Shown piece by piece: positions 46,172 to 56,783 of a stretch of DNA of 64,000 bases. The translations under genes and the position numbers were made by a program. The stretch spans positions 1,114,001 to 1,178,000 of the forward strand of contig NZ_CP027805.1 of the NCBI RefSeq assembly GCF_003072625.1. The letters are read 5' to 3'. The notes below the pieces were generated by a model. The model saw nothing but the letters and a program-made list of their open reading frames with translations, ran no database searches and was not told the DNA's origin. The first letter of the stretch is position 1. Every line of letters begins with the position of its first letter. Source of the stretch: Limosilactobacillus reuteri (GTDB taxonomy: Bacteria > Bacillota > Bacilli > Lactobacillales > Lactobacillaceae).

Positions 46172-48750
46172 GGTATGAAGGAGCTGCGATTCCGCCCTCA
46201 ACAAACTCATAGCGAATATCTTCATTAATTATTCGTTGCTCAGTGACCTTTTCTGTTCCATGAGTTAAGTGAATAATTACATTTAAGTCATGGTCAGCAA
46301 ATGTAGCTGGCAATGTTTCCTGGCTCACCAGTTTGTAGCCGAGTTGCTCATAATGTGCCCTGACATTTTGATAGTCTTCACGCATTGCAAGTGGTAATTG
46401 TTCGTCAGCATAGCCTGATCCTAATCGCGCATGAGCAATAAAGGTTAGCCCTGTTGCATCATCAATTACGGAATAAGTAATTTCATGAGGCTCGGTTGTA
46501 TAATTTACCGTCACTTCAATCGGCTGTTCGCCTTGGCTAGCAAGCTCATTAGCAACTACTGTTTGATCTGGAGTATAGTCCTTAATTGATGGTGAAGCTA
46601 CCGCCGCAAAACTCGTTGGATCACTTTCAATTACTGATTGACTATCCTTAATCGTTTCCGACTGCAAGACTTGCCACTCGCCCCGGTTAACTTCTTTCGT
46701 AACCTCATTTGTCGTTAATAAACGAGCAAAAGTTACTACTTGTTGAACATCGGGAGCAGCAGTTTCACCTGTTCGTGGACCATTTGCATATACATAATGA
46801 ATGGTCCGTAATGATTGCACCTGTTCTTCTTTTGATGTCATCCGCGGTTGATAATATACTTTGACACTTTCACTTGGCACTAATGCAGTTGGGTGACCAT
46901 CTGCCACAACTGGATACGGATTGCCTTTTGTATCTTCCGGAGCCGCATACCCATACTTTTGCAGGTCTGGATTTGGCGATGCTGGCCAACCGCCCCTTTC
47001 TAGCTTCCATGCTTGATCAGCATTAGCGAGTGGAACTTCAACCAGGTAATTGCCATTCTGATCACGTTGTTGGTTCAGCGTATAACCAATAATTTGGTGG
47101 TGAGGGCCGGCCACAATTGCTTGCCGGGCAAAGGCAGCCTGTTGGATGACCGGTTCAGTAATGCCCTCAATCATTATCTGTTTATCCGTGGCGCGGTCAT
47201 AGTAGGTAATCGTCCGCGTGGTTGTTTGATGTTCCACCTGTAAGCTATTCTTCATCAAGATATGAACAACTACATTTTGGTCAATATGGGTAAATTTGCT
47301 TGGCAGCTTATCTTCACTCACAACCGTGTAACCCAATTGCCGATAATGATCAATCGCTCCCTGATAAGTAGCGGTTGCACTTGCCGGTATTGATTCATCT
47401 GCAAAGCCACTTGTTAAAGATTGGTGATCAACTAGTGGCTTATCATCGGTATCATCAATAATAGTATAAGTAACTGCATTAGGAGCGGTCTTATATTCTA
47501 CCGTGACCGTAATATCGGGATCGTCCGGTTTAGCTTGCATGACTGCGACCGTTACTTGACTCGGTGTGTAGTAGTCGATTGCCGGTGAATTAACAGCAGC
47601 GAATTGATTGTCCTTAGTAGTCCATTCACCTACTTTTGTTTCACCAGTTACTTAATTAACCTTCTTAGGGCGGGTAAACGTAACTTGTTGATGCACACTT
47701 GGAGCAGCGACTTCACCTTTTCGTGGTCCATTCGCATAAACATAATTAACTGTCCGCTTGACCGGTAATTCTTCGTTAGTGACAATTACTTTTTCTGAAT
47801 AAAAGACTTTTACTTCTTCATCCCCAGACAAAGCAGTTGGATGGCCTTCTGCAACAAGTGGGTAAGCTTGACCATTTGCGTCTTCAGCGAGTTCATAACC
47901 TTTTTCTGTCAAAATCGGATTAGTCGACGCTGCCCATTCACCAGTAGCGGGAGTCCAGGCCTTATCACCGTTAGTTTCTTCAATCAAATAGTTGCCATGA
48001 CTATTCTGTTTACCATCAAGGTTGTAACCAAGAAGGGAACCATCCTGACCACTAATTACCGCTTGCTGGGTGAACTTAACCGCTTGCTTAACTGGCGAAA
48101 TATCAAGCTGTTTTCCGGTATCTTTGTCATAGTACGTAATTGTCCGCGTAATGGTGCGTTCTTCGCTATGCAGTTGATTTCGTTTAGCGACATAGATTGT
48201 TACGTTTTGGTTAACACTCGGATTGTCATCAAAAGCAGCAGGTAACTTATCGGCAGAAACCAGGTAATAGCCTTTATCTTGATACCCTTGAATTACCTGT
48301 TGATACTTAGCTGCAGTATCAGTTGGCAATGGTTCATCACTTAATCCGTTCGCTAATGGGACCTGATTTTCTAAGACTTTTTGAGTATCTTTATCAATGA
48401 CGGTATAGGTAAGTACTTGTGGGTCGGCCACATAATAAACAGTGATATCAACATCTGGTGAATCATGGTTAACAGTTATTGCAGCAATTGCTTTAACCGG
48501 ATTGCCACCTTCATCGACCGCGTGGTAACCAGCAATTACCGGAACATCCACGGCCGCAAATGTATCATTAGCCGGTGTCCAGGCAAGCCATTGACCGTCA
48601 TCATTAATCCGGGCAAAGCCTAACTTAGTTGTATAAGTTGGCACTGCTTCCTTGCCAGTGTCTTTGTAGAGATAGTGGATCGTTTCTTTAACTTGCTGGT
48701 TTTCAACATTATTTACTTTTCCAGTTAAAATCCCACTGTTACTAGGGTCC
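46140..48750 (-). pseudogene. MucBP-repeat adhesin, C-terminal part
   Basis: In frame from the IS5 junction to 46140, apart from a TAA at 47654-47652. At least three mucin-binding repeats are seen, each with YTVIDKDTQKVL-like, QVIQGYQDKGYYLVSADKLP-like and TRTITYYDKDTGKQL-like blocks and a linker VNYVYANGPRKGEVAAPS. After the nonsense codon the frame continues (VTGETKVGEWTTKDNQF), showing that it is one broken gene. The end, EGGIAAPSYQAAPKLEFPT, runs into the terminator. The usual LPxTG sorting signal is absent. Confidence 0.85.
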
Positions 48751-48759
48751 GTCTGAAAA

Positions 48760-49191
48760 CTACTTAAGTAAGATGCAAATTGAGGCAATGTAAACCGTAG
48801 CCAGATAAACATGAGCGAGCTTATCATAACGCGTTGCAATCCTACGAAAGTTCTTCAACTGATTGAAGAAGTTCTCAATCAAATGGCGCTCACAATAAAC
48901 GTGGTAATCACAGGTCCACTTGTCTTTGGTATTTTCCTTTGGCGGAATGGTATAGACGGCTGCTTTATCTTTAATATACTGGCGAAGTTTCGCGGTGCCA
49001 TAGGCTTTATCCGCGATAATATTTGATTGAGAAATATCGAAGCCTTCCAGCAACTCACTGGCAACTTGGCTATCATGTACTTGACCACCTGTTAGGCGAA
49101 AACCCAAGGGATTCCCTAATCCGTCAACGAGTGCGTGAATCTTGGTCGTTCGGCCACCTCGACTTAGTCCAATAGCTTGATTTTCGACCAT
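48760..49191 (-). CDS. IS5-family transposase, second frame (OrfB)
   Basis: A 143-residue catalytic part: GRTTKIHALVDGLGNPLGF, IIADKAYGTAKLR (second catalytic Asp), ERHLIENFFNQLKNFRRIAT (catalytic Glu). The frame reaches upstream (NAEC-MVENQAIGLSRGG) to a run of A near 49202, the -1 slippage site that joins it with OrfA. Apparently intact. Confidence 0.88.
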   Translation of the reverse strand: MVENQAIGLSRGGRTTKIHALVDGLGNPLGFRLTGGQVHDSQVASELLEGFDISQSNIIADKAYGTAKLRQYIKDKAAVYTIPPKENTKDKWTCDYHVYCERHLIENFFNQLKNFRRIATRYDKLAHVYLATVYIASICILLK

Positions 49192-49535
49192 ACATTCGGC
49201 GTTTTTTTTGCCCCAGTGGCCTTTTGATGCGCTCGAACGATCGTTGAATCTAAGCTCAAGTTTTCCATGTCGGGATCGTCAATCAATTTGAGAAAAACCT
49301 GTTCGAACAAGTTTGAACTTACCCAGGCTCGGAAGCGACTATACACCGTTTTCCAAGAGCCATAGCGTTCAGGTAGATCACGCCAAGGAGCCCCGCTGCG
49401 CATGAGCCAGAGGATAGCGTTGAGGGCGGTACGGTTGTCTAGGCTTGATGGACGGCCAGTCCGGTATGGCGGGAAGTATCCTTTGATTCGGTCCCACTGA
49501 GCATCTTCCAGTTCGTATCGTTTAGGTGTTGTCAT
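49164..49535 (-). CDS. IS5-family transposase, first frame (OrfA)
   Basis: A 123-residue N-terminal part: YELEDAQWDRIKGYFPPYRTG, LNAILWLMRSGAPWRDLPERYG, and LDSTIVRAHQKATGAKK with the first catalytic Asp. It ends after the A-run, where frameshifting into OrfB gives the full transposase, as usual for the IS427 group. Confidence 0.88.
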   Translation of the reverse strand: MTTPKRYELEDAQWDRIKGYFPPYRTGRPSSLDNRTALNAILWLMRSGAPWRDLPERYGSWKTVYSRFRAWVSSNLFEQVFLKLIDDPDMENLSLDSTIVRAHQKATGAKKTPNVWSKIKLLD

Positions 49536-49592
49536 CGGAATGCCTCGATTCGTTTTTCATCAGATTATACCTGAATTTTTAGTTTTCAGACA

Positions 49593-51314
49593 GTCCCTAG
49601 TAGTATCATTCCGATAAACATATGATTGGAGGTAGTAGCCCGCTTCTTGATTGACTAGTTCTTGTCCCTGCTCGTTAGTAACAGTCAACTTCCATGGATG
49701 CTGCTCAAGGTAATTTTGTAAAGCGGTATCTTTTAAAGCCACCCCTTGATAGTAACCCTTGATAAAGATTTGATCTGCATTGGGATCCTTAATGTTAGCT
49801 GGCGGTAATACTCCGCTTAAATTTTTAGGTCGCCAGTTAATTAGGCCAATGCCAGTATCTTTCCTAAAACCTATATAATCACTTGCAACTGTTACATCGT
49901 AGGTTCTCGTCAATCCATCGCTCGAATCTGTACTTTTAACTGTAATCGCTGGAGCCGTTGTGGAGATCATTTTGCGGGTAACATAGGTATTAGAGGCATC
50001 AAGAACGGGGTCCAGATCATAGTCTTTATAGTGGGAAACGATACTCTTTTCAAGCACATTTTTGACCCCTGTGGCACTGATGAACTGGTAATCAACCTAA
50101 TCATTGTCAGCAGGTTTAGTAACGGTAATCGTAAAATGCTTTCCTAATTTAACCCCGCTTTCACTCTGAGCAGCAAGGGCAACTGTTTCTTCATGATCAG
50201 GATAACGAACAGCTTCATCACCGATACTCCATGTCTTGGTTTGTTGATTATAGTACCAAGTGTGAACAGCATACTCACTGCTGCTTTGTGGGATAATAGT
50301 TTGATTAAAGTTATCAGCAGGCCTTACCTGATCCTCAACTGGAATCTTAAAACCACTAGTTAACCGGCGATTGCCAATTTGAATGTCGTTTTGTGGAACG
50401 AGCATTGTTGGTGCCGTTGCTGTACTGGAATAAAGATGGAAATAGCGAGTATCTAACGGTGCCTCATCCAGGTTAAAACCAGTAATATTGTGCCACGTCA
50501 AGTTAAAATGCAAGCGTGCCAAAGAAAGGTTATTCTTACCGTACTTAGTCTTAATATTTTCTAACTCATCATTAAAGACGATCTGGTAGGAATCGTTGGA
50601 CCCGCCATTACCGTTGCTACCAAGGGTATTATTATTTTGTGATGCTTCCCAGGTTACATCTTGCAGATCCTGAACAACTTGTGAGTTCGGGCTGCTAATG
50701 GCATATGACCGATTATTAGCAGCAACCGGCCGCATGTAACCAATTACCGTTGAATAGCTTTCCCCACTAGTAGCTTGATAGTTAATGTTAATTGGTATTG
50801 TTTGACTTGCCCCACCCCCATAGGACAAGATGTGCTGCTGATCATTAGCCGTCAGCTGATATGGAATTCCCATAGAAACATTAATGTAATTTCCCGATTT
50901 AATCTCATGGTTAGCAATGTCAAGGTCAAGATCAAAGGCCAGATTAGTCCGGCCAATGTGATCAGTCCCGTTTCCCTGTTCAGACGCTGCTTTAACATTT
51001 GTTACCGTATAAGCTGTTTCATCAACCGGTGTTGTTGGTGTTAGCTCCTTACTAGTTGATGTCGTTGTATTGATATTTGATTGGCTCTCATTTGTGGAAA
51101 CAACAGCTGGTAGTGTTGTTTGAACAGCAGCCGGCTAGGGCATTATTCGATTAGCACTTGTATCAGCTTGGGCAGTCTCACCATTAAGGCCAAGAGCAAT
51201 ACTTGTTCCCAATAAAACCGATACTACCCCAACACTAAGCTTTCATAAGGCAAAGCGCTGCGTTATCAGCATATTCTTTGTCAACCGTTCAACCTGATTA
51301 TTCTTTGCAGTCAA
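49593..51314 (-). pseudogene. YSIRK-type adhesin, N-terminal part with three nonsense codons
   Basis: It starts at TTG 51314, 6 nt after GGAGGAG. The signal region reads TQRFAL-stop-KLSVGVVSVLLGTS, a YSIRK-type signal in which the Arg codon is TGA (51245-51243). A TAG follows at 51137-51135 and another at 50099-50097, after which the same frame goes on (VDYQFISATGV). The region after the signal, about 480 residues, is non-repetitive (SYSTVIGYMRPVAANNRSYA and others), as in the N-terminal ligand-binding part of large adhesins. The frame joins the MucBP repeats once IS5 is removed. Confidence 0.85.
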
Positions 51315-51996
51315 TATAAACTCCTCCTAAAATCAACCAGTAAATTTTTACTGATCAACTCTTTAATAAAAAAGGTTAACTATTAATCAATAGGGAAAAA
51401 TATAGTAAAAATTTTACAAGCAATTTCTATTGATTGATGGTTGATAGATGTGGCTTAAGCATCAATTTACAAACATAATAAAACAATCCAATTACAATTA
51501 CAAGCTGATAAATGATTTAAAATTAGCATACAAAAAAACTGCCTTACAACACCACTATTGTAAGACAGTTTTTTTAGACAATGCATCGAGTATTACTGTA
51601 AGTAATTAAGCAAGCATTGCATAAGCGTTAAGTCATTGCAATAAACCCTTGCACTCTGCATTGTTATAATAATTACCATGTGATAAATTTTATAACTTAT
51701 CCACACTTATAGAATAACAGGATTTAGATAAATTTCAATACATAAGTTGATGTTTTTTGCCGTTTTTAGGCCTTTTTGCAAATTTTACTGACTCTTAATA
51801 CTGATAAATGAAGTTTTCTATCCCATTGTTTCAGAAATGTTAAATTTTGATTTCGATTGTCATTAATAAAAAGTTTAAGTATTTACCAGTAATCATTGGC
51901 TGGCTTGTATTTATCAATTGATATGAAGGCCCTCTTCTCTATGCAAATAAAAAGCGAGGATTAAAGAGTTTACACTTCTTCAAATCCTCGTTTATC
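51315..51996. other. Gene-free AT-rich region with two terminators and one DnaA-like box
   Basis: A hairpin AAACTG..CTTACAA / TTGTAAG..CAGTTT with T7 lies at 51535-51577, probably the end of a lost plus-strand gene. A second hairpin at 51946-51993 (CGAGGATT/AATCCTCG, T-rich on the minus strand) ends the reductase gene to the right. TTATCCACA at 51697-51705 is a perfect DnaA box but stands alone. Nothing else is recognised. Confidence 0.6.
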
Positions 51997-53664
51997 TTAA
52001 TTTTGATGATGTTTTTCAACTGCCGTAACTAGTTCTTCCAATGATTGACTTCCAAAAATAACTGGGTCATCATCAATCATCGTCGCTGGAACACTCATAA
52101 TCTTCTTTTCTTTTCGTAATTCTGGGAAATGTTGCAGATCAATCATCGTGGCAGTAATTCCCGTATTCAGAGAAGCCATCCGTTGACAAGCCGCAACAAC
52201 ATCAGGACAGAAATGACAAGTTAAGGAAACGCCAATCCGAATCTTAGTCGGCGCAAGTTTCTTAATTCGTTCTACCATTTCTGGTGCAATTGTTTGTCCA
52301 GGACCAGCAACGTTGTAGACACCTAGAACTAAGGAATTTAATTCGTGACCAGTTGGAATCCCCGCATAATGTAAGTCAGTATCATTACCATCCGCATCAA
52401 GCAAGCGTAATTGTGGTAAGTACTTTACGTCCGCTGGTGCCGGTTTAGTCTCCATCTGCAGGTGCTTATCAATCGAAGCAAATTCTTCAACAAAGCTAAC
52501 TAACTGATTGCTAAGCTCTGTCCCATTGGTTAACACTTGAAGTTTAATATCCTTAGTCAAACGGGCAAAGATTGGTTGTAACTGTTGGTCAATCTCAGCT
52601 GGCAGCCAGTTTCCTTCATGCGGCGTGGTGTTTTCTTGTTGACTAAGTTCGCTCGTCTGTCCCACGGTCTTAGCAGGCTTTTTATTAGTTTCTGCATGAA
52701 TGGGGATACCTTGCTTTTCCTTTTGCAAAATAATGTATCGTTCTGCAGCAGTAGAAGCAACCGCCCCATCGGATGCAGCTGTCACGATCTGACGAAGATT
52801 TTTATGGATAACATCCCCAGCAGCGTAAACGCCATCGATGTTTGTCTTACCATTTTCATCCGTCATGATATAGCCCCGATCATCCAAATCAAGGATATTA
52901 GCTAATGCTTTCGTTGCGGGTTGCGTACCAATATAAATGAACATCCCAAATGTCTGGTCACCATCATCGACATGGTAAACTGTCTCTTCGCCAGTCTTAT
53001 TATTAACCAAGGTAGCAGTAGTAAGGTAATCATCCCCACTAACTTCCTTTACCTCAGTATTGTATTCCACATTGACTTTAGGATTATCCAAAGCACGCTT
53101 AGCCGTCAATACTGGACATGCAAAATGATCACCACGAACTAAAACAGTAACGTGCTTGGCAAAGCGGCTCAAATAGTCAGCTTCTTCAGCGGCCGCATAT
53201 CCGCCGCCAACGACAAAGACTTGAAGGCCGGTAAAAAGTTCGCCATCACAAGTTGAGCAATAAGCAATTCCACGTCCACGAAATTCATTTTCACCGGGAA
53301 AACCAACTTTTTTAGGATTAGCACCAGTCGCAATAATTACGCTTCGGGCAGTATATTTTTGACCACTCTTGCCAATCAATGTCTTAACTTCACCAGTAAG
53401 ATCAAATTTTTCAATCGCATCATGTTGAATTTCAACCCCAAAGCTAGCTACCTGACTTTGCATCTGGTTCATCAATTGGGTACCATCGACTTTTTCGACA
53501 GCTGGATAATTGTAGACTACCGAGGTCGTTGTTACCTGACCGCCGACAGTATCTCCTTCTAAAATCAACGTATCCAGGGTTGCACGTCCAGCATATAAAC
53601 CAGCAGATAATCCCGCTGGTCCAGCACCAACGATGATTAAATCATATAAATGTTGTTCTGCCAT
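51997..53664 (-). CDS. AhpF-like peroxiredoxin reductase with swapped domain order
   Basis: A 555-residue protein. Residues 1 to about 310 are a thioredoxin-reductase module: IIVGAGPAGLSAGLYAGRA (FAD), CSTCDGELF (redox CxxC), VVGGGYAAAEEADYLS (NAD(P)H), GVYAAGDVIHKNLRQI. After a Q/T/E-rich linker, residues about 365-555 are the double-thioredoxin fold that AhpF normally carries at its N-terminus, with the redox pair in SLTCHFCPDV. The order is thus the reverse of classical AhpF. With ahpC encoded 14 bp upstream it should reduce AhpC at the expense of NADH. Confidence 0.88.
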   Translation of the reverse strand: MAEQHLYDLIIVGAGPAGLSAGLYAGRATLDTLILEGDTVGGQVTTTSVVYNYPAVEKVDGTQLMNQMQSQVASFGVEIQHDAIEKFDLTGEVKTLIGKSGQKYTARSVIIATGANPKKVGFPGENEFRGRGIAYCSTCDGELFTGLQVFVVGGGYAAAEEADYLSRFAKHVTVLVRGDHFACPVLTAKRALDNPKVNVEYNTEVKEVSGDDYLTTATLVNNKTGEETVYHVDDGDQTFGMFIYIGTQPATKALANILDLDDRGYIMTDENGKTNIDGVYAAGDVIHKNLRQIVTAASDGAVASTAAERYIILQKEKQGIPIHAETNKKPAKTVGQTSELSQQENTTPHEGNWLPAEIDQQLQPIFARLTKDIKLQVLTNGTELSNQLVSFVEEFASIDKHLQMETKPAPADVKYLPQLRLLDADGNDTDLHYAGIPTGHELNSLVLGVYNVAGPGQTIAPEMVERIKKLAPTKIRIGVSLTCHFCPDVVAACQRMASLNTGITATMIDLQHFPELRKEKKIMSVPATMIDDDPVIFGSQSLEELVTAVEKHHQN

Positions 53665-53677
53665 TTAGCTCACCAAA

Positions 53678-54241
53678 TTAAAGCTTACCAACTAGATCAA
53701 GACTTGGCTTAATTGAATCTTGGCCTGGCTTCCAGTTCGCTGGGCAGACACGGTCACCATGTTCACGAACAAATTGGGCAGATTGGAGTGTCCGTAAGAT
53801 CTCATCAGCACTCCGACCAATTCCCATGTTGTTAATTGTGTAGGATTGGATAATACCATCAGGATCAACGATGAAGACTCCCCGGTATGCTTGACCAGCG
53901 TCTTCGTCAAGAACATCGAACATCCGGGCTAACTTACCAGCTGGGTCAGCAAGCATTGGATATTTGATCTTACCAATCTTGTCAGAAGCCTGAGCCCATG
54001 CCTTGTGGACAAATTCGGTATCCTCAGAAACAGAGTAAATTTCGGCATTTGCTTTCTTGAAGTCTTCGTACTTATCTTGCAAAGCTTCCAATTCAGTTGG
54101 ACAAACAAATGAAAAGTCAGCTGGGTAGAAGAAGAAAATACTCCACTTACCTAAAACATCCCTCTTGGATACTTCGGTTGTCTCACCATCATGATAAGCA
54201 TTTACCTTAAAATCTTCAATTTCATGTCCTACAAAGTTCAT
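53678..54241 (-). CDS. ahpC: Alkyl hydroperoxide reductase C (2-Cys peroxiredoxin)
   Basis: A 187-residue peroxiredoxin. FYPADFSFVCPTELEALQDK holds the peroxidatic Cys with its PxxxT/SxxC context, and HGDRVCPANWKPG the resolving Cys. It reduces H2O2 and organic peroxides and is recycled by the reductase encoded next. AGGAGA before the ATG. Full length. Confidence 0.95.
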   Translation of the reverse strand: MNFVGHEIEDFKVNAYHDGETTEVSKRDVLGKWSIFFFYPADFSFVCPTELEALQDKYEDFKKANAEIYSVSEDTEFVHKAWAQASDKIGKIKYPMLADPAGKLARMFDVLDEDAGQAYRGVFIVDPDGIIQSYTINNMGIGRSADEILRTLQSAQFVREHGDRVCPANWKPGQDSIKPSLDLVGKL

Positions 54242-54340
54242 GTATATCCTCTCCTTAAATTAGAATTATTCTTAACTACAGCTCTTAGTATAACCTTTTT
54301 ATGCTAATTTGCAAGTAATTTTAGAATAATTCTAAAAAGA

Positions 54341-55222
54341 TTAAATTTCCTTGCCGAAGATTTTCGCCTTAATCGCCTGTCCAGTTGGGGTTCCAGCTAG
54401 TCCACCGAGACCCGTTTCCCGTAATTCAACTGGCATTGACCGGCCAACTTTATCAAGCGCAGAAATACATTCATCGGCCGGGATCATACTCGTACAACCA
54501 GCGAGTGCCATATCCGCCGCAATCAATGCGTTTCCGGCCCCAATCGCATTTCGTTTAACGCAAGGGATTTCTACCAAACCGGCAATCGGGTCACATACCA
54601 AGCCTAACAAGTTACTAAGAGCAATTGCCAAAGCTTGACTACTTTGTTCCGGAGTACCACCTGCTACTTCAACAGCCGCCGCGGCAGCCATTGCTGATGC
54701 TGAACCAACTTCTTCTTGACAGCCACCTGTCGCACCAGCAATTCCCGCATGATTGGCAATAATTAAGCCCAATCCACCAGCAGTAAATAAGAAGCGAATC
54801 ATCTGATCTTCACTAAGGCCTAATCGTTGTTCTAACATAAAAAGAGCGCCAGGAAGAGTCCCGGATGAACCGGCAGTCGGGGTTGCACAGATGACTCCCA
54901 TTGCTGCGTTAACCTCGTTAGTTGCGATCGCATTTTCCACGGCAGCCATCATAACATCACCAGAGAGGGTCTTTCTTTCTGCGCGATATTTTTTCAGCTT
55001 AATCGCTTCGCCTCCAGTTAGACCAGTTTTTGACCGAACTCCCAGCTCATTTTCACCTTGTTTAATTGCGGCTCGCATCGTCAGTAAGTTTGATCGCATC
55101 CGTTGCCAGACTTCTTTTCGATTGCTACCGGATTCATGACATTCTGCCTCAATCACTAGTTCGGACAATGCTTTTTGCTGAATTTCTGCAGTTCGCACTA
55201 AATCTTTAACACTTTGATACAT
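54341..55222 (-). CDS. sdaAA: L-serine dehydratase, alpha subunit
   Basis: A 293-residue iron-sulfur subunit that converts serine to pyruvate and ammonia. GVICATPTAGSSGTLPGALF, AGATGGCQEEVGSASAMAAA and LVCDPIAGLVEIPCVKRNA carry the cluster cysteines. The ATG at 55222 follows AGGAGA; the longer frame overlaps sdaAB. It forms an operon with the beta subunit. Confidence 0.93.
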   Translation of the reverse strand: MYQSVKDLVRTAEIQQKALSELVIEAECHESGSNRKEVWQRMRSNLLTMRAAIKQGENELGVRSKTGLTGGEAIKLKKYRAERKTLSGDVMMAAVENAIATNEVNAAMGVICATPTAGSSGTLPGALFMLEQRLGLSEDQMIRFLFTAGGLGLIIANHAGIAGATGGCQEEVGSASAMAAAAAVEVAGGTPEQSSQALAIALSNLLGLVCDPIAGLVEIPCVKRNAIGAGNALIAADMALAGCTSMIPADECISALDKVGRSMPVELRETGLGGLAGTPTGQAIKAKIFGKEI

Positions 55223-55233
55223 CGCTCTTTCTC

Positions 55234-55896
55234 CTAAAGACAAATTGCAGCCGGGTACTTCTTTTCAAAATAAGCAATCGTCGCTGGCTGCATCGGTTTC
55301 TTAATATCGTAAACATAGATATCACAATCATCTGCCCGTAATACTTGCCGCCGGGTAAATGGTGCTTTTTCTTCCAAATCAGTATTGATCGCCAGTGCAT
55401 TGGCCATCTGTTTACTATAATCGCGAAAGATAACAATTGGTAAGGGACCCGCTGGTAAAATATCTACACCATCAAGGCTAATAGCCCTAATTTCAATTAT
55501 CCCGCCACCAATCGAACAACCGGCAACCGTTAACCTCGTCTTGTCACCAGTCATTTGAAGAATGGCTGTGTTAGGATGGTGAATCGGGCTTTCACCCTCT
55601 TCTTCAACAAAGCGAAGATCTATTCCTCTTTGGCGAGCAATCATTGGCGCCGACGGAACTCGCGAATCATCTGGCGAAAATCCTAGCAATCCCGCCGCAA
55701 TTGCATAGTCTGTGCCATGGCCACGATGCGTCTGGGCAAAAGATCCATAATAGTGAACGGTTACTTTAGGTGGAACCATGCCAAAAAGCTTATTTGCGAC
55801 TCGACCAATCTTGACCGCCCCTGCAGTATGCGAACTAGAAGGACCAATCATTACTGGTCCAATAATGTCAAAAACACTTTTATAGTTATTTTTCAT
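55234..55896 (-). CDS. sdaAB: L-serine dehydratase, beta subunit
   Basis: A 220-residue partner subunit: FDIIGPVMIGPSSSHTAGAV and GSFAQTHRGHGTDYAIAAG are hallmark motifs, and an ACT-like regulatory end (SRDYSKQ-like, ADDCDIYVYDIKKPMQPATI) follows. The two-gene form is usual in Firmicutes. Encoded 11 bp upstream of sdaAA. Confidence 0.93.
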   Translation of the reverse strand: MKNNYKSVFDIIGPVMIGPSSSHTAGAVKIGRVANKLFGMVPPKVTVHYYGSFAQTHRGHGTDYAIAAGLLGFSPDDSRVPSAPMIARQRGIDLRFVEEEGESPIHHPNTAILQMTGDKTRLTVAGCSIGGGIIEIRAISLDGVDILPAGPLPIVIFRDYSKQMANALAINTDLEEKAPFTRRQVLRADDCDIYVYDIKKPMQPATIAYFEKKYPAAICL

Positions 55897-55920
55897 GTTG
55901 TTGTTCCCTTAAAAATAAAA

Positions 55921-55962
55921 TAGAGGTTGAAATAAAAACCATGTTTTTCTCAACCTCTTCAT
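55921..55962 (-). terminator. Terminator between the hypothetical gene and sdaAB
   Basis: AGAGGTTGA..TCAACCTCT around an A/T-rich loop, followed by ATTTTATTTT on the minus strand, just after the stop codon of the gene at 55968-56606. Confidence 0.7.
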
Positions 55963-55967
55963 TATAA

Positions 55968-56606
55968 TTACTTTTTCTTTTTATGAAAGCCAAGAAATGA
56001 CCAGAAACCGCGATGACCACCAGATTTTTTCTTCGGTTTCTTTTCTGCTTTTCGATCTTCTTTGGCAGCTTTTTCAGCGAATGCTTTTTGCTTGGCGAGA
56101 ATTGCTTCCCGCTTTTGCCGCTCTTTTTCAGCCTCTTTCATTAATTGTGGCCGCATCTGTTCCATTGTATCAAACATTGTTGCCACCTTAATAGCTGTCT
56201 TATTGGCTAAAGCTTGATCAGTATTTGAAGCCACTTCAATATTATGGGCTGCTGCAATCTCGTGTTCCCAGTATTGTTGTGTCTTAATAGGTAAACCAGT
56301 AAACTCCTGGCTCCGTAAGAACTGACCTGCTCGTGATAACTGCATCTTCAACGAATGCTTATCCGTTTGCTGACCATTTAGTGCTTTTCGCGAATTATAA
56401 ATTGCTTGATCAACAAGGTCAACCATTGCTTGTGGTTCATTATATCCCTCTTTATGCTCTTGAAGGACATCCTCCCCCATTCTAATCGCTTCATCATAAA
56501 GGCCTTTAGAACGATCAGTCCCATTAAAGTATTTATATGTTTGCCTTACACGTACTTGATCAGCTACATCTTTACTTAGTTGATCAAAAACTACTTTTTC
56601 GTTCAT
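55968..56606 (-). CDS. Hypothetical protein with basic C-terminal tail, 212 residues
   Basis: Unrecognised. Residues 1-140 look helical (VVFDQLSKDVADQVRVRQTY, LKMQLSRAGQFLRSQEFTG). Residues 150-200 form a charged coiled coil (QLMKEAEKERQKREAILAKQ). The tail is lysine-rich and ends GFWSFLGFHKKKK, which could touch the membrane or nucleic acid. No signal peptide is seen. A single gene with its own terminator. N-terminal HTH-like features are not convincing. Confidence 0.6.
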   Translation of the reverse strand: MNEKVVFDQLSKDVADQVRVRQTYKYFNGTDRSKGLYDEAIRMGEDVLQEHKEGYNEPQAMVDLVDQAIYNSRKALNGQQTDKHSLKMQLSRAGQFLRSQEFTGLPIKTQQYWEHEIAAAHNIEVASNTDQALANKTAIKVATMFDTMEQMRPQLMKEAEKERQKREAILAKQKAFAEKAAKEDRKAEKKPKKKSGGHRGFWSFLGFHKKKK

Positions 56607-56783
56607 TAGATTTCCACCGCCCGACTTTACTCGTCTGCTATTCTTAGTATAGCAGTTATTGATCGCGAACGAAGCTAAAATGTCAATTTTTTTAGAAGAT
56701 TATCGAAAAATTTACCCGCTCGCCAGTTTGAGCAAAGTGTAATTAAGCTATTATTAGTCCTAATTTTCATCCATTATTCAAAA

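Larger units (their letters stand above)
48751..49592 (-). mobile_element. IS5-family (IS427-like) element in the adhesin gene
   Basis: About 842 bp with terminal GTCTGAAAACTA inverted repeats and a 4-bp duplication GTCC on both sides (48747-48750 and 49593-49596). Excising it restores the adhesin frame as NDTTRDPSNSGILTG. It contains two overlapping transposase frames. Confidence 0.88.

Noticed and set aside
51697-51705. Perfect DnaA box TTATCCACA, possible origin
   Set aside because: Only a single box, no dnaA, dnaN or rep gene nearby and no cluster of boxes.
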